The notes: a model not told the origin generated them from the sequence alone. Positions 34,869 through 44,380 are shown, counted from the stretch's first letter. The stretch: 64,000 nt of DNA from Paracoccus tibetensis (GCF_900102505.1 NZ_FMVT01000008.1:150400-214399), one strand, 5' to 3'. Numbers and translations are program-made.

Positions 34869-35369
34869 ATGGCCGGCGCCAAACTCGACGACATCGACCG
34901 CAAGATCCTGGCCGAACTTCAGGCCGACGGGCGCATGACCAATGTCGAGCTGGCGCGGCGGGTCGGCATCTCGGCCCCGCCCTGCCTGCGCCGCGTCCGG
35001 GTGCTGGAGGAGCTGGGCTACATCCGCGGCTATCACGCCCGGATCGACGCGCGCGAGCTGGGCTTCGAGGTGCAGGTCTTCGCCATGGTCCGCCTGATCG
35101 CCCAGTCCGAGCGCGACCTGGCGGCGTTCGAGGCGCAGGTGCAGGTTTGGCCGCTGGTGCGCGAGTGCCACATGCTGAACGGCGAGATCGACTTCATCCT
35201 GAAATGCGTCGCGCCGGACCTTTCGACCTTCCAGCGCTTCCTGACCTCCAGCCTGACCGCCGCGCCCAATGTGGCGAGCGTGAAGACCTCGCTGGTCATC
35301 CGCGCCTCCAAGACTGAGCCCGCCGTGCCCTTCGAGGTCGTCGAGGAGCGGGTGCGCGAGGCCGGCTAG
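34869..35369 (+). CDS. Lrp/AsnC family transcriptional regulator
   Basis: 166 residues. The N-terminal helix-turn-helix (about 5-65) reads LDDIDRKILAELQADGRMTNVELARRVGISAPPCLRRVRVLEE. The C-terminal ligand-binding RAM domain runs from about 70 to 150. Lrp/AsnC proteins respond to amino acids. The divergent trxB may be a target because they share a 151-base spacer. AAGGAAG precedes ATG 34869. Confidence 0.93.
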   Translation: MAGAKLDDIDRKILAELQADGRMTNVELARRVGISAPPCLRRVRVLEELGYIRGYHARIDARELGFEVQVFAMVRLIAQSERDLAAFEAQVQVWPLVRECHMLNGEIDFILKCVAPDLSTFQRFLTSSLTAAPNVASVKTSLVIRASKTEPAVPFEVVEERVREAG

Positions 35370-36130
35370 AGCCGGATGGCCGAGATCAGGCGGCCGTAAT
35401 CGGCCTGCTTCTCATGCGTCGCGCGGCGGTAGCTGAAGAACCGCTCGGGATCGGCATAGGTGCAATGGCCGCACCACTCCGCATCCACCTCTGCCGCCCG
35501 CAGTCGGGACAGCCCGAAGCCGGGCAGGTCGAACATCGGCCGCCCGTTCGGGCCGCCGCTGAAGAAGCGGGCGTGGTCCGGGTCCTCGAGGAGGAACTCG
35601 TCCATGAAATCCTCGCCCACCTCGTAATTGCGCTGGCTGATCGTCGGGCCGATCACCGCCCGGATCTGACTTGCGCCAAGCGCGCGCATCGCGGCGACGG
35701 TCTCCTCGATCACCCCGCCAAGGGCGCCGCGCCAGCCGGCATGGCAGGCGCCGACCACACCCGCCGCGGCATCCGCCAGCAGGATCGGCTGGCAGTCGGC
35801 CGTCAGCACCGCGATGGCCACGTCGCGCCGCGCAGTCACCAGACCGTCGGCCTGCACCTCGCGCACGGCGGCAAGATCGGCCGTGTCGTCCAGCGTCACC
35901 ACATCGGGCGAATGGACCTGCTTGACCGTCGCCAGATGGGTCTGCGGCACGCCCATCGCCTCGGCCACGCGGGCGCGGTTGACCTGGACCATGTCCTGCT
36001 GATCCGTGGAGCGGCGGCCGCAGTTCAGCCCGGCGAAGAGGCCCGAGGACGCGCCCCCTTTGCGGGTGAAGAACCCGTGGCGGGTGTCGTCCAGCAGCGG
36101 ATGGGTCAGGATCTCAAGCGTGGTCTGCAT
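35366..36130 (-). CDS. pgeF: purine nucleoside phosphorylase PgeF (YfiH/laccase-domain, DUF152)
   Basis: 254 residues of the YfiH family, variously reported as a copper oxidase, a purine nucleosidase and a peptidoglycan-editing factor. Zinc-site motifs are TVKQVHSPDV, LTADCQPILL, GACHAGWRGAL and WCGHCTYADPERFFSYRR. GGAG lies before ATG 36130. It overlaps the methyltransferase gene upstream by 17 bases, so lgt, the methyltransferase and this gene form one operon. Confidence 0.93.
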   Translation of the reverse strand: MQTTLEILTHPLLDDTRHGFFTRKGGASSGLFAGLNCGRRSTDQQDMVQVNRARVAEAMGVPQTHLATVKQVHSPDVVTLDDTADLAAVREVQADGLVTARRDVAIAVLTADCQPILLADAAAGVVGACHAGWRGALGGVIEETVAAMRALGASQIRAVIGPTISQRNYEVGEDFMDEFLLEDPDHARFFSGGPNGRPMFDLPGFGLSRLRAAEVDAEWCGHCTYADPERFFSYRRATHEKQADYGRLISAIRL

Positions 36131-37175
36131 GTCGCTCCAGCGGCTGGAAGCCGGGGACGGGCGGCGCCCCCCTCGGCCAGATGGCAAGGGCCTTGAACAG
36201 GTGACCCATTTCCGAAGGCCCGGTCAAGCGCGCTAGCGCCGTCATTGCGCCCTCATCGCCCGCCTCGGCCAGCCGCCGCGCCCGCGCCTCGGCGCCAAGG
36301 CTCAAGAGCCACTCGCCTTGCGTGACCAGTCGCGACGGCATCGCCCCCGCCCGCAGCGCCGCGGCGGCCAGCGGCGCGAAATCGACATGCGCGGTCAGAT
36401 CGGCCTCGCCTGGATGGGCCAGAGGGTCCTCTGGACGGTGGTTCCGCAGCGCCTGGAAGCTGTCGCCCTGCCCGTCCCACGTGCCGTAGTCGATGAAGAT
36501 CGCAGCGCCGCCATGAGCGGCAATGCGCCGCGAGATTTCCTCGACGACAGCGACACCTGCGGCGCAATCCTCGACGATCTCGCCGGGCGCGCCTTTGCGC
36601 GGCAGCGGGACCACGGCGCCCAGACCCAGTTCCAGCGCCCCGTCCCCTGAGAGGCCCACGAGACGCTCGCGCCAACCCTCGGGCGTCATCTGGAACTGCC
36701 GGATCGGAAGGGCGTCGATGAACTCGTTCGCCATCAGGAACAACGGCTTCTTCGGCAGATGCTCGACGGTATCGAGATGCCTCACCGCGCCGAGGCGTTC
36801 CTGCTGCACCTGGCGCAGATGCGGGGAGGCCTCGATCAGGACCACATCCGCCGCCTCAAACATGCCGGGCGCAACCTTGATCGCCCGCAGCATGTCCGCC
36901 ATCAGCGTCCCCCGCCCCGGCCCCGGCTCTGCCAGGGTGAAGGGCGCGGGCCGGCCTTGATCCATCCAGGCCTGCGCCAGCGCGAGGCCGCAAAGCTCCC
37001 CGAACATCTGGTGGATCTCGGGCGCGGTGGTGAAGTCGCCCCGTGCACCGAAGGGATCGCGAGTGGCATAATAGCCGTGGCGGCTGTCGAGCAGGCAGGT
37101 CTGCATGTAGTCGGCCAGGCTCATTGGCCCCGAGGCGCGGATGCGCGCCGCGATGATCCGGGCCAGCGGCGTCAT
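36114..37175 (-). CDS. SAM-dependent methyltransferase, MidA/NDUFAF7 (DUF185) family
   Basis: 353 residues. The N-terminal [36 protein letters not shown] stretch and the SAM motif [16 protein letters not shown] are hallmarks. [13 protein letters not shown] and FIDYGTW complete the family pattern. The mitochondrial relative NDUFAF7 methylates an arginine of a complex I subunit; the bacterial target is unproven. Its ATG overlaps the lgt stop by ATGA. Confidence 0.93.
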   Translation of the reverse strand: MTPLARIIAARIRASGPMSLADYMQTCLLDSRHGYYATRDPFGARGDFTTAPEIHQMFGELCGLALAQAWMDQGRPAPFTLAEPGPGRGTLMADMLRAIKVAPGMFEAADVVLIEASPHLRQVQQERLGAVRHLDTVEHLPKKPLFLMANEFIDALPIRQFQMTPEGWRERLVGLSGDGALELGLGAVVPLPRKGAPGEIVEDCAAGVAVVEEISRRIAAHGGAAIFIDYGTWDGQGDSFQALRNHRPEDPLAHPGEADLTAHVDFAPLAAAALRAGAMPSRLVTQGEWLLSLGAEARARRLAEAGDEGAMTALARLTGPSEMGHLFKALAIWPRGAPPVPGFQPLERHADHA

Positions 37176-38059
37176 GCGGCCGCGGGCACGGGCGGACGCC
37201 TGCGGGCCCGCCAGATCAGCGCGAGGCCGATCAGCACCATCGGCAGCGACAGCAGCTGGCCCATGGTCAGCCCGATCGCCGGCCCGCCGATGACATGGCC
37301 GAGCGGGTTGTCGGCCGTGATGAACTGCGCGTCGGCAACGCGGAACAGCTCGACGAACATCCGCCCGAGGCCGTAGCCCGCAAGGAAGGTGCCGAAGGCC
37401 AGCCCCGGCCGCCGCAGCCCGCCCGCGCGCACCAGCGCCCAGAGGATGAGGCCCAGCAGCAAGCCCTCGAGCCCCGCCTCGTAAAGCTGGCTCGGGTGGC
37501 GGGCGCAGGGGCCGATGACGCCGGGGCAATCCTGCGCGGCCGCGCTGGGGAAGATCACGCCCCAGGGCAGGTCCGTGGGACGGCCCCAGAGCTCGGCATT
37601 GATGAAGTTGGCGATGCGGCCGAAGAAGATGCCGATGGGCGCGACCACCGCCATCGCGTCGGCGATGCGCAGGGGCGCGGCGCCGTTCCGGCGGCACCAG
37701 ATCCAGGTCGCGACGATGACCCCGGCAAAGCCGCCGTGAAAGCTCATCCCGCCCTGCCAGACCTTCAGGATCTCGGCCGGGTTGGCGAGGTAGAAGGCCG
37801 GCTCGTAGAACAGCACGAAGCCGAGCCGCCCGCCCAGGATCACCCCGAGGATAACCCAGGTCAGCAGATCGTCCACCTTCTCGGGCTGCGTCGGCGCCCC
37901 GTCGCCCCAGAGCGCCGGGCGGCGGATCATCGCCACGATCAGCCGCCAGCCGAGGATCAGACCCGCGATATAGGCCAGCGCATACCAGCGCAGCGAGAGG
38001 GACAGCCCGCCGAGCTCGATGGTGAAAATCTCGGGTCGGATCTCGGGGAAAGGGATCAT
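37172..38059 (-). CDS. lgt: prolipoprotein diacylglyceryl transferase
   Basis: An inner-membrane enzyme that adds diacylglycerol to the lipobox cysteine of prolipoproteins. 295 residues and about seven helices. Signature elements are [33 protein letters not shown] (catalytic His region), [15 protein letters not shown] and [13 protein letters not shown]. It is the first gene of the lgt-methyltransferase-pgeF operon. Confidence 0.97.
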   Translation of the reverse strand: MIPFPEIRPEIFTIELGGLSLSLRWYALAYIAGLILGWRLIVAMIRRPALWGDGAPTQPEKVDDLLTWVILGVILGGRLGFVLFYEPAFYLANPAEILKVWQGGMSFHGGFAGVIVATWIWCRRNGAAPLRIADAMAVVAPIGIFFGRIANFINAELWGRPTDLPWGVIFPSAAAQDCPGVIGPCARHPSQLYEAGLEGLLLGLILWALVRAGGLRRPGLAFGTFLAGYGLGRMFVELFRVADAQFITADNPLGHVIGGPAIGLTMGQLLSLPMVLIGLALIWRARRRPPVPAAA

Positions 38060-38174
38060 GGGGCCTCTGACATCTGCGCGCGCACGCTAGCCGCAGGTCG
38101 CGCGGTGTCAACCGATTGAAGCCGGCGCCGGGGCGGCCCATATAGGCGGGAACCATTGAGGAAGGCTTGTGCAG

Positions 38175-38450
38175 ATGACCACCCAGAACCGTTTCTTCGA
38201 CGACATCTCGAAGCTGATGACCAACGCGATGGGCGTGGCGCAGGGCGCCCGCACCGAGGCCGAGACCGCCATGAAGGGCTGGGTCGACCGCTGGCTGGCC
38301 GATCGCGACTTCGTCACCCGCGAGGAGTTCGAGGCCGTTCGCGAGATGGCGATCAAGGCCCGGACCGAGAACGCGGAACTGAAGACGCGCATCGCTGCGC
38401 TGGAAGGCAAGGACTCGGGCTCCGCGACCGCGAGCGATCAGGGCGCCTGA
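38175..38450 (+). CDS. UbiK/YqiC-type (BMFP domain) accessory protein
   Basis: 91 residues. RFFDDISKLMTNAMG, an amphipathic helix, and the C-terminal coiled coil DFVTREEFEAVREMAIKARTENAELKTRIAALE give the BMFP pattern. The family member UbiK assists ubiquinone synthesis in gammaproteobacteria. ATG 38175 is nine bases after GAGGAAGG; the GTG at 38169 is closer and less likely. Divergent from lgt. Confidence 0.85.
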   Translation: MTTQNRFFDDISKLMTNAMGVAQGARTEAETAMKGWVDRWLADRDFVTREEFEAVREMAIKARTENAELKTRIAALEGKDSGSATASDQGA

Positions 38451-38767
38451 TCCGGGCTCACCTGCCCGTGCAGCGCGCCGGAGCGGTCGTAGAGCAGCAC
38501 CTCGCCCGCCTCGGTCACGACCACGGTCCAGTCGCGGGCGAAGGTGATCGCGGCCGGCGCGGCCCCTTCGGGCAGCGCGATGGCGGCGGGCAGTTCGGGC
38601 AGCACCGGCTGGCCGAGCCGCATCCACAGCAGCGCCACGATCGCGACCATCCCCAGCCCCATAACAAGCGCCAGTCCCGTCACCAGCGCTTTCAGCAGAC
38701 GAAGCTCCGGCACCGCTTTCGTCGCGCGCTTCCAGTCGGTATCGTCCTCTCCCATGTCCTTGCCCAT
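38438..38767 (-). CDS. hypothetical single-pass membrane protein
   Basis: 109 residues; no family name offered. One membrane helix (about 25-47, KALVTGLALVMGLGMVAIVALLW) is followed by a compact periplasmic part with a beta-rich end (ITFARDWTVVVTEAGEVLLYDRSG). Starts at 38767 and 38755 are both possible; the first has a better upstream sequence. Its stop overlaps the end of the convergent UbiK-like gene, and its start overlaps that of the divergent pseudouridine synthase gene. Confidence 0.7.
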   Translation of the reverse strand: MGKDMGEDDTDWKRATKAVPELRLLKALVTGLALVMGLGMVAIVALLWMRLGQPVLPELPAAIALPEGAAPAAITFARDWTVVVTEAGEVLLYDRSGALHGQVSPDQAP

Positions 38768-39821
38768 ATCCCCGCCCTCTTCCGTCCTGCGTGTCACGAT
38801 CCCGGCCGATGCGCCCGAGCGGCTTGATAAGGCGCTGGCCGCCTCGGTGCCAGAGGAAGCGGCGCTGTCGCGCTCGCGCCTCGCCCGGCTGATCGCCGAG
38901 GGGGCCGTCGAGGGCCCGCAGGGCGCGGTGCGCGACGGCAAGGCGCGGGTGCGCGCGGGCGAGGAATACCTCATCGCCCTGGCCGCGCCCGAGCCGGTCG
39001 AGGCGCAGCCCGAGGACATCCCGCTGGTCATCGCGCACGAGGACGATGACCTCATCGTGATCGACAAGCCCGCCGGCATGGTGGTCCACCCTGCCCCCGG
39101 CAGCCCGTCCGGCACGCTGGTCAATGCGCTGCTCGCGTATTGCGGCGACACGCTTTCCGGCATCGGCGGCGAGCGACGGCCGGGCATCGTGCACCGGATC
39201 GACAAGGACACCTCTGGCCTCCTGGTCGTCGCCAAGTCGGACCGCGCCCATCACGGCCTCGCGGCCCAGTTCGAGGCGCATACGGCGCAGCGCCGCTATC
39301 TGGCGCTAGCGCATGGCGTCATCGACCCGGCCGATCCGCGGCTGCGCGGCGTGCCGGGCGCCAGCTTCGAGCCGGGCGGCGTTCTCAGGATCGCGACGCA
39401 GCTGGCGCGCCATCCTACCGACCGGCAGAAGCAGGCCGTTCATGTGGACAAGGGCCGTCATGCCGTCACGCGGGCGCGGCTGCTGGAACGCTTCGGCGCC
39501 CCTCCGTCCGCGCTGCTGGTCGAATGCCGGCTCGAGACGGGGCGCACCCACCAGATCCGCGTCCACATGGCCCATGCGGGGCTGGGGCTGATCGGTGACC
39601 AGACCTATGGCGGGGCGCGCCGGGCCTCGGCGCGGGCGCTCGGGCCGGCGGCGGAGGCTGTCGCGGCGTTCGGCCGCCAGGCGCTTCACGCGGCGCATCT
39701 GGGGTTCGTCCACCCGGTGACCGGCGAGGCGCTGGCCTTCGACAGCCCCCTGCCCCCGGACATTGCCGCACTGCTGGAGGCGCTTCGCGCGGCACCAGGG
39801 GCGCAGGCTGCGGCCTCTTGA
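38754..39821 (+). CDS. rluD: RluD-type 23S rRNA pseudouridine synthase
   Basis: 355 residues. An N-terminal S4-like RNA-binding domain (about 15-75, ERLDKALAASVPEEAALSRSRLARLIAEG) precedes the RluA-family catalytic core, whose catalytic Asp is in VHRIDKDTSGLLVVAKS. LETGRTHQIRVHMAH is the second signature. It is most like RluD, which acts on helix 69, but RluA/RluC cannot be excluded. ATG 38754 lies within the start region of the opposite-strand gene, and no clear ribosome binding site precedes it. Confidence 0.9.
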   Translation: MSLPISPPSSVLRVTIPADAPERLDKALAASVPEEAALSRSRLARLIAEGAVEGPQGAVRDGKARVRAGEEYLIALAAPEPVEAQPEDIPLVIAHEDDDLIVIDKPAGMVVHPAPGSPSGTLVNALLAYCGDTLSGIGGERRPGIVHRIDKDTSGLLVVAKSDRAHHGLAAQFEAHTAQRRYLALAHGVIDPADPRLRGVPGASFEPGGVLRIATQLARHPTDRQKQAVHVDKGRHAVTRARLLERFGAPPSALLVECRLETGRTHQIRVHMAHAGLGLIGDQTYGGARRASARALGPAAEAVAAFGRQALHAAHLGFVHPVTGEALAFDSPLPPDIAALLEALRAAPGAQAAAS

Positions 39822-39918
39822 CGCGGGCGTGATGGCTCACCATGTGACAAGGCCGCAAAACTTCTGCACAATCTTCCGGACTTGGCACGTGACTGGTGTC
39901 GCGCCGCCTGCCAGATGG

Positions 39919-39943
39919 GGAACCCCCCTCCTGCGCTGGCGTT
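39919..39943 (+). promoter_or_regulatory. consensus EcfG-type promoter upstream of rpoH (GGAAC-N16-CGTT)
   Basis: GGAAC (39919-39923), exactly 16 bases, CGTT (39940-39943). The predicted transcript would start near 39950, leaving about 20 bases that contain the AAAGG ribosome binding site of rpoH. It is a perfect consensus match and ideally placed. Confidence 0.6.
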
Positions 39944-39970
39944 GGGCGAACTCTGCGAAAGGCTGATGAC

Positions 39971-40882
39971 ATGGCGACTTATGGCAATCTTCCCGCGCCC
40001 AGCCCCGAACAGGGGCTGAACCGCTACCTTCAGGAAATCCGCAAGTTTCCCCTGCTGGAGCCTGAGGAGGAGTACATGCTGGCCAAGGCATGGGTCGATC
40101 ACGAGGACAGCGAAGCCGCGCATCGCCTCGTGACCAGCCACCTGCGCCTCGCCGCCAAGATCGCCATGGGCTATCGCGGCTACGGCCTGCCGCAGGCCGA
40201 GGTCATCTCCGAGGCCAATGTCGGCCTGATGCAGGCGGTCAAGCGCTTCGACCCCGAGCGCGGCTTCCGCCTGGCAACCTACGCGATGTGGTGGATCCGC
40301 GCCTCGATTCAGGAATACATCCTGCGCTCGTGGTCGCTGGTGAAGATGGGCACGACCAGCGCGCAGAAGAAGCTGTTCTTCAACCTCCGCAAGGCCAAGT
40401 CGCGCATCGGCGCGCTGGAAGAGGGCGACCTGCGTCCCGAGAACGTCGCCCAGATCGCGAACGACCTGAACGTGACCGAGAAGGAGGTGGTCGACATGAA
40501 CCGCCGCCTTTCGGGCGGGGATGCCTCGCTCAACGCGACCGTCGGTTCGGGCGACGGCGACTCCGCCGCGCAGTGGCAGGACTGGCTCGAGGATCACGAC
40601 GCCAACCAGGCCGAGGCCTATGCCGAGACCGAGGAGCTGGACACCCGCCGGCAGATGCTCGTCTCGGCGATGGACGTGTTGAACGAGCGCGAGCGCGACA
40701 TCCTGATGGAGCGCCGCCTGCGCGATGATCCCATGACGCTCGAGGACCTGTCGGCCCGCTACAGCGTCTCGCGCGAGCGCATCCGCCAGATCGAGGTCCG
40801 CGCCTTTGAGAAGCTGCAGGACCGCATGCGCATCCTCGCACGCGAGAAGGGCATGCGGATCGCTGAAGGGATCGATGCCTGA
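39971..40882 (+). CDS. rpoH: RNA polymerase sigma factor RpoH (sigma 32)
   Basis: Heat-shock sigma factor, 303 residues. Region 2 has SHLRLAAKIAMGYRGYGL and LATYAMWWIRASIQEYILRSWSLVK. The RpoH box QKKLFFNLRK (132-141), diagnostic against other sigma factors, is present. Region 4.2 ends SRERIRQIEVRAFEKLQ. ATG 39971 has AAAGG 11 bases upstream. Rhodobacteraceae often have two RpoH proteins (RpoHI and RpoHII); which one this is cannot be settled here. Confidence 0.97.
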   Translation: MATYGNLPAPSPEQGLNRYLQEIRKFPLLEPEEEYMLAKAWVDHEDSEAAHRLVTSHLRLAAKIAMGYRGYGLPQAEVISEANVGLMQAVKRFDPERGFRLATYAMWWIRASIQEYILRSWSLVKMGTTSAQKKLFFNLRKAKSRIGALEEGDLRPENVAQIANDLNVTEKEVVDMNRRLSGGDASLNATVGSGDGDSAAQWQDWLEDHDANQAEAYAETEELDTRRQMLVSAMDVLNERERDILMERRLRDDPMTLEDLSARYSVSRERIRQIEVRAFEKLQDRMRILAREKGMRIAEGIDA

Positions 40883-40908
40883 CGGGCCCCGCGCCGCGTG
40901 ACGCTTGA

Positions 40909-40936
40909 TTGACGCGCGCCGCGCCCTTGCTATGGT
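40909..40936 (+). promoter_or_regulatory. sigma70-type promoter for the gene at 40961
   Basis: TTGACG (40909-40914), 16 bases, TATGGT (40931-40936). The -35 box is one base from consensus. The start codon is 25 bases beyond the -10 box, and GGCAGGA lies between. Confidence 0.55.
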
Positions 40937-40960
40937 TGATTGCGGGGGCAGGACACGAGC

Positions 40961-41983
40961 ATGACGGCGCTGAAGCAGTTCCAACGCCTTGAGGCGCAAG
41001 GCGCGTGGCGCGAGACGCCCGAGGCGCGGCTGCGCGAGGTCGTGGTGGCTGTGGGCGAGGCGACGCTGGTCCTGTCCGATCCCAAGTCCGACCGACCCCT
41101 GACGCATTGGTCCCTGCCGGCGGTCGTGCGGCTCAATCCCGGCCGGATGCCCGCCGTCTACACCCCCGCCGCCGACGCGCCGGACGAGATCCTCGAGACC
41201 GACGATCCGCTGATGATCGAGGCCATCGAGAAGGTGCAGCAGGCCATCGCCCAGCACCGCGCCAATCCCGGCCGCCTTCGCGGCGGGCTGATGATCGTGG
41301 CGGGCCTTGCCATGCTGGCCGCGGCCGCGCTGTGGCTGCCCGACGCGCTGATCCGGCACGCGGCGCGCATCGCGCCTCCGGCGCAGGCGCGGGACGTGGG
41401 GCTGGCGGTGCTGGCCGACATGCAGCGCGTCGCGGGCCCGGTCTGCCAGCGCAGCTCGGGCCAGGCGGTGCTGAACTGGATCACCCCGCGCCTTCTGGAG
41501 CCGGAGGCGGCCGTGCGGGTGCTGCCCGGCGCCTTAAACGGAGCGCGGCGCCTTCCGGGTGACCTTTACGTCCTGGGGGGCGGCGTGCTGACCGCCTCGG
41601 CCGGGCCGGAGCCTGCGGCCGGGCACCTGCTGGCCGCGCATCTGTCGCAGACCGACCGCGAGGCGACCTTGGCGGCGCTGCGCCATGCGGGGCTGGGGGC
41701 CAGCCTGCGGCTGATGACGCTCGGCGCGCTGCCGCGGGACGCGATGGCCGGTTACGGCGAGGCGCTGCTGGCCGAGCCCCTGCCTCGGCCCGAGAACGCG
41801 GCGCTGCTGGAAGCGCTGACCCGCCAGAACCTGCCCTCGGAGCCCTATGCGCGAAGCATCGACCCGACCGGCGCTTCGGTCCTGCCGCTGATCGAGGGCG
41901 ACCCGATCCGGCAGGGCGTCGCGCAGGCGGACCTGCTGACCGACCCGCAATGGCTGGCGCTGCAGCAGATCTGCGCGGGCTGA
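40961..41983 (+). CDS. hypothetical protein with one membrane helix
   Basis: 340 residues; no family recognised. The N-terminal 105 residues are soluble and contain LTHWSLPAVVRLNPGRMPAVYTP. One membrane helix follows (about 108-127, GGLMIVAGLAMLAAAALWL), then a 210-residue domain with two cysteines (VCQRSSG and QQICAG) that would be periplasmic. The stretch LPGDLYVLGGGVLTASAGPEPAAGHLLAAHLSQT hints at an M48-like peptidase fold, but no HEXXH zinc site exists. It has its own promoter and follows rpoH by 78 bases. Confidence 0.75.
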   Translation: MTALKQFQRLEAQGAWRETPEARLREVVVAVGEATLVLSDPKSDRPLTHWSLPAVVRLNPGRMPAVYTPAADAPDEILETDDPLMIEAIEKVQQAIAQHRANPGRLRGGLMIVAGLAMLAAAALWLPDALIRHAARIAPPAQARDVGLAVLADMQRVAGPVCQRSSGQAVLNWITPRLLEPEAAVRVLPGALNGARRLPGDLYVLGGGVLTASAGPEPAAGHLLAAHLSQTDREATLAALRHAGLGASLRLMTLGALPRDAMAGYGEALLAEPLPRPENAALLEALTRQNLPSEPYARSIDPTGASVLPLIEGDPIRQGVAQADLLTDPQWLALQQICAG

Positions 41984-42145
41984 GGCGCAAGTCTTTCCAT
42001 CCGCCCGGGCGATTTCCTCCCCTGCCCCCATGTCGCTGACTGCACCCGGCAGAACAGGCGCCTGTTCCGCGCCGAGGGCGTGGGCTGAAACATCGCCGAG
42101 CCGGACGATGTCACCCTGCCGCCCGGATCGGCCGGCCAGAATTGG
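41984..42145 (+). pseudogene. possible decayed coding remnant between the membrane hypothetical and nadK
   Basis: The plus frame continuing past the stop of the previous gene reads GDFLPCPHVADCTRQNRR, LFRAEGVG, a TGA, then NIAEPDDVTLPPGSAGQ and NWLDELL. Third codon positions are nearly all G or C, as in genuine genes here. No start or complete ORF exists, so this may be a broken gene end. A 16-bp perfect palindrome, GAACAGGCGCCTGTTC, lies inside it at 42052-42067. Weakly supported. Confidence 0.25.
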
Positions 42146-42907
42146 CTAGACGAACTGCTCGCGCAGCAGCCGTTCCTCCAGGCCGTGGCCGGGATCGAAC
42201 AGCAGCCGGTGCCGGATGCTGCCGGACGATCGGATGCGGACTGAGGTGACATGGCGGACCGAGCGGCTGTCGGCATCGGCCATCACCGGCCGCCGCTCGG
42301 GGTTCAGCACCTCGACCAGCACGTCCGCACCCTTCGGCAGCAGCGCGCCGCGCCAGCGCCGGGGGCGGAAGGGCGCAATGGCGGTCAGCGCCAGCACCTC
42401 GGAATTGATCGGCAGGATCGGGCCATGAGCCGAATAGTTGTAGGCGGTCGAGCCGGCCGGGGTCGAGACCAGCACCCCGTCGCAGACCAGCTCCTCCATC
42501 CTGAGACGCCCGTCCACGTGGATGCGCAGCTTCGCCGCCTGCGGCCCCTCGCGCAGAAGGCTGACCTCGTTGATGGCCAGCGCCTCCTGCGTGTTGCCGT
42601 TGGCGCAGGTCGCGTGCATCCTCAGCGGGTTGATGATCGTCTCCTCGGCCGCGGCGAGGCGCGCGGGCAGGTCTGCCTCGGCATAGCTGTTCATCAGGAA
42701 GCCCACGGTGCCGCGGTTCATCCCGTAGACGGGCAGATCGCGCCCCTCCGTCGCGTGGAGGGTCTGCAGCATGAACCCGTCCCCGCCGAGCGCGACGACC
42801 ACCGCGGCCTCGTCCAGCGCGGCGTGGCCATAGCGCGCGCTGAGCTGCGCCAGCGCAGCCTGCGCCGGCGCCGCCGGGCTGGCGGTGAAGTGGATGGCTG
42901 GCGTCAT
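42146..42907 (-). CDS. nadK: NAD kinase
   Basis: Phosphorylates NAD to NADP. 253 residues with the catalytic [15 protein letters not shown], the substrate motif [19 protein letters not shown] and the signature [18 protein letters not shown] 42907 is preceded by CGGGAA. Divergent from glyA. Together with pntAB it gives two NADPH-related functions in this window. Confidence 0.95.
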   Translation of the reverse strand: MTPAIHFTASPAAPAQAALAQLSARYGHAALDEAAVVVALGGDGFMLQTLHATEGRDLPVYGMNRGTVGFLMNSYAEADLPARLAAAEETIINPLRMHATCANGNTQEALAINEVSLLREGPQAAKLRIHVDGRLRMEELVCDGVLVSTPAGSTAYNYSAHGPILPINSEVLALTAIAPFRPRRWRGALLPKGADVLVEVLNPERRPVMADADSRSVRHVTSVRIRSSGSIRHRLLFDPGHGLEERLLREQFV

Positions 42908-43084
42908 CGTTCCCGGCAGTTTCCGTGTCCCCCTCGACCCGTGCAGCATCATGCCCCCCGCCGCGGAAGGCAACCCCGGGCGCGCCGGCGCCGGCGCGGG
43001 ACGTTTTGTCCCTTCCGGGGCGGGCCGGCTTGGAGTAAGAACCCGCCATCCCCCGTCCGCCCAGCCACAAAGGATGCGAGAGAC

Positions 43085-44380
43085 ATGAACGCTCCCACCC
43101 GCGACAACGGTTTCTTCACCGAGGATCTGGCCAGCCGCGACCCCGACATCGCCCGCGCCATCACGCAGGAGCTGGGCCGCCAGCGCGACGAGATCGAGCT
43201 GATCGCCTCCGAGAACATCGTCAGCCGCGCCGTCCTGGAAGCCCAGGGCTCGGTCCTGACGAACAAATACGCCGAGGGCTACCCGGGCAAGCGCTACTAC
43301 GGCGGCTGCCAGTATGTCGACATCGCCGAGAACCTGGCGATCGAGCGCGCCAAGGAGCTGTTCGGCGCCGCTTACGCCAACGTCCAGCCCAACAGCGGCA
43401 GCCAGATGAACCAGGCCGTGTTCCTGGCGCTGCTGCAGCCGGGCGACACGTTCATGGGGCTCGACCTCAACTCGGGCGGGCACCTCACGCACGGCTCGCC
43501 GGTGAACATGTCGGGCAAATGGTTCAACGTCGTCAGCTACGGCGTGCGCCAGCAGGACCACATGCTCGACATGGATGCGATCGCCGAAAGCGCCCGCCAG
43601 CACAAGCCGAAGCTGATCATCGCCGGCGGCACCGCCTACAGCCGCAGCTGGGACTGGGCCGCCTTCCGCGCCATCGCGGACGAGGTCGGCGCCTACCTGA
43701 TGGTGGACATGGCCCATATCGCGGGCCTCGTGGCGGGCGGCGTTCATGCCTCGCCGGTGCCCCATGCCCATGTCGTCACCTCGACCACGCACAAGTCGCT
43801 GCGCGGCCCGCGCGGCGGGTTGATCCTGACCAACGACGCCGACATCGCCAAGAAGGTGAACAGCGCCGTCTTCCCCGGCCTGCAGGGCGGCCCCCTGATG
43901 CACGTGATCGCCGCCAAGGCCGTGGCCTTCGGCGAGGCGCTGCGTCCCGAGTTCAAGACCTACGCCGCGCAGGTCGTGAAGAACGCGCAGGCGATGGCGG
44001 ACGAACTGATGAAGGGCGGCATCGACATCGTCTCGGGCGGCACCGACAATCACCTCTGCCTCGCGGACCTGCGCCCCAAGGGCGTGACCGGCAAGGCGAC
44101 CGAGGCGGCCTTGGGCCGCGCGCACATCACCTGCAACAAGAACGGCGTGCCCTTCGACCCCGAGAAGCCCTTCGTGACCTCGGGCATCCGCCTCGGCGCC
44201 CCGGCCGGCACCACCCGCGGCTTCGCCGAGGCCGAGTTCCGCCAGATCGCGCGCTGGATCGTCGAGGTCGTGGACGGCCTTGCCGCCCAGGGCGAGGACG
44301 GCAATGCCGAGGTCGAGGCGAAGGTCCGCAGCGAAGTCTCCGAGCTCTGCGCGCGCTTCCCGCTCTATCCCAGCATGTAA
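43085..44380 (+). CDS. glyA: serine hydroxymethyltransferase
   Basis: A PLP enzyme converting serine and tetrahydrofolate to glycine and methylene-THF. 431 residues with [23 protein letters not shown], the PLP lysine in [12 protein letters not shown] (Lys237) and [16 protein letters not shown]. The spacer to nadK shows no recognisable riboswitch. ATG 43085 matches the usual start, though the ribosome binding site (AAGGATGCGAGAGAC) is diffuse. Confidence 0.98.
   Translation: MNAPTRDNGFFTEDLASRDPDIARAITQELGRQRDEIELIASENIVSRAVLEAQGSVLTNKYAEGYPGKRYYGGCQYVDIAENLAIERAKELFGAAYANVQPNSGSQMNQAVFLALLQPGDTFMGLDLNSGGHLTHGSPVNMSGKWFNVVSYGVRQQDHMLDMDAIAESARQHKPKLIIAGGTAYSRSWDWAAFRAIADEVGAYLMVDMAHIAGLVAGGVHASPVPHAHVVTSTTHKSLRGPRGGLILTNDADIAKKVNSAVFPGLQGGPLMHVIAAKAVAFGEALRPEFKTYAAQVVKNAQAMADELMKGGIDIVSGGTDNHLCLADLRPKGVTGKATEAALGRAHITCNKNGVPFDPEKPFVTSGIRLGAPAGTTRGFAEAEFRQIARWIVEVVDGLAAQGEDGNAEVEAKVRSEVSELCARFPLYPSM

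Noticed and set aside
36114..39281. A continuous minus-strand frame of more than 1000 codons across the methyltransferase, lgt and rluD region.
   Set aside because: Only the 353-codon methyltransferase part has family motifs; the rest is antisense to or out of frame with lgt, the UbiK-like gene and rluD. High GC removes stop codons in shadow frames.
42250..43084. In-frame extension upstream of glyA.
   Set aside because: It is antisense to nadK; GlyA homology begins at the ATG at 43085.
42908..43084. Possible glycine riboswitch before glyA.
   Set aside because: No tandem aptamer-like conserved core could be recognised; the sequence is simply GC-rich.
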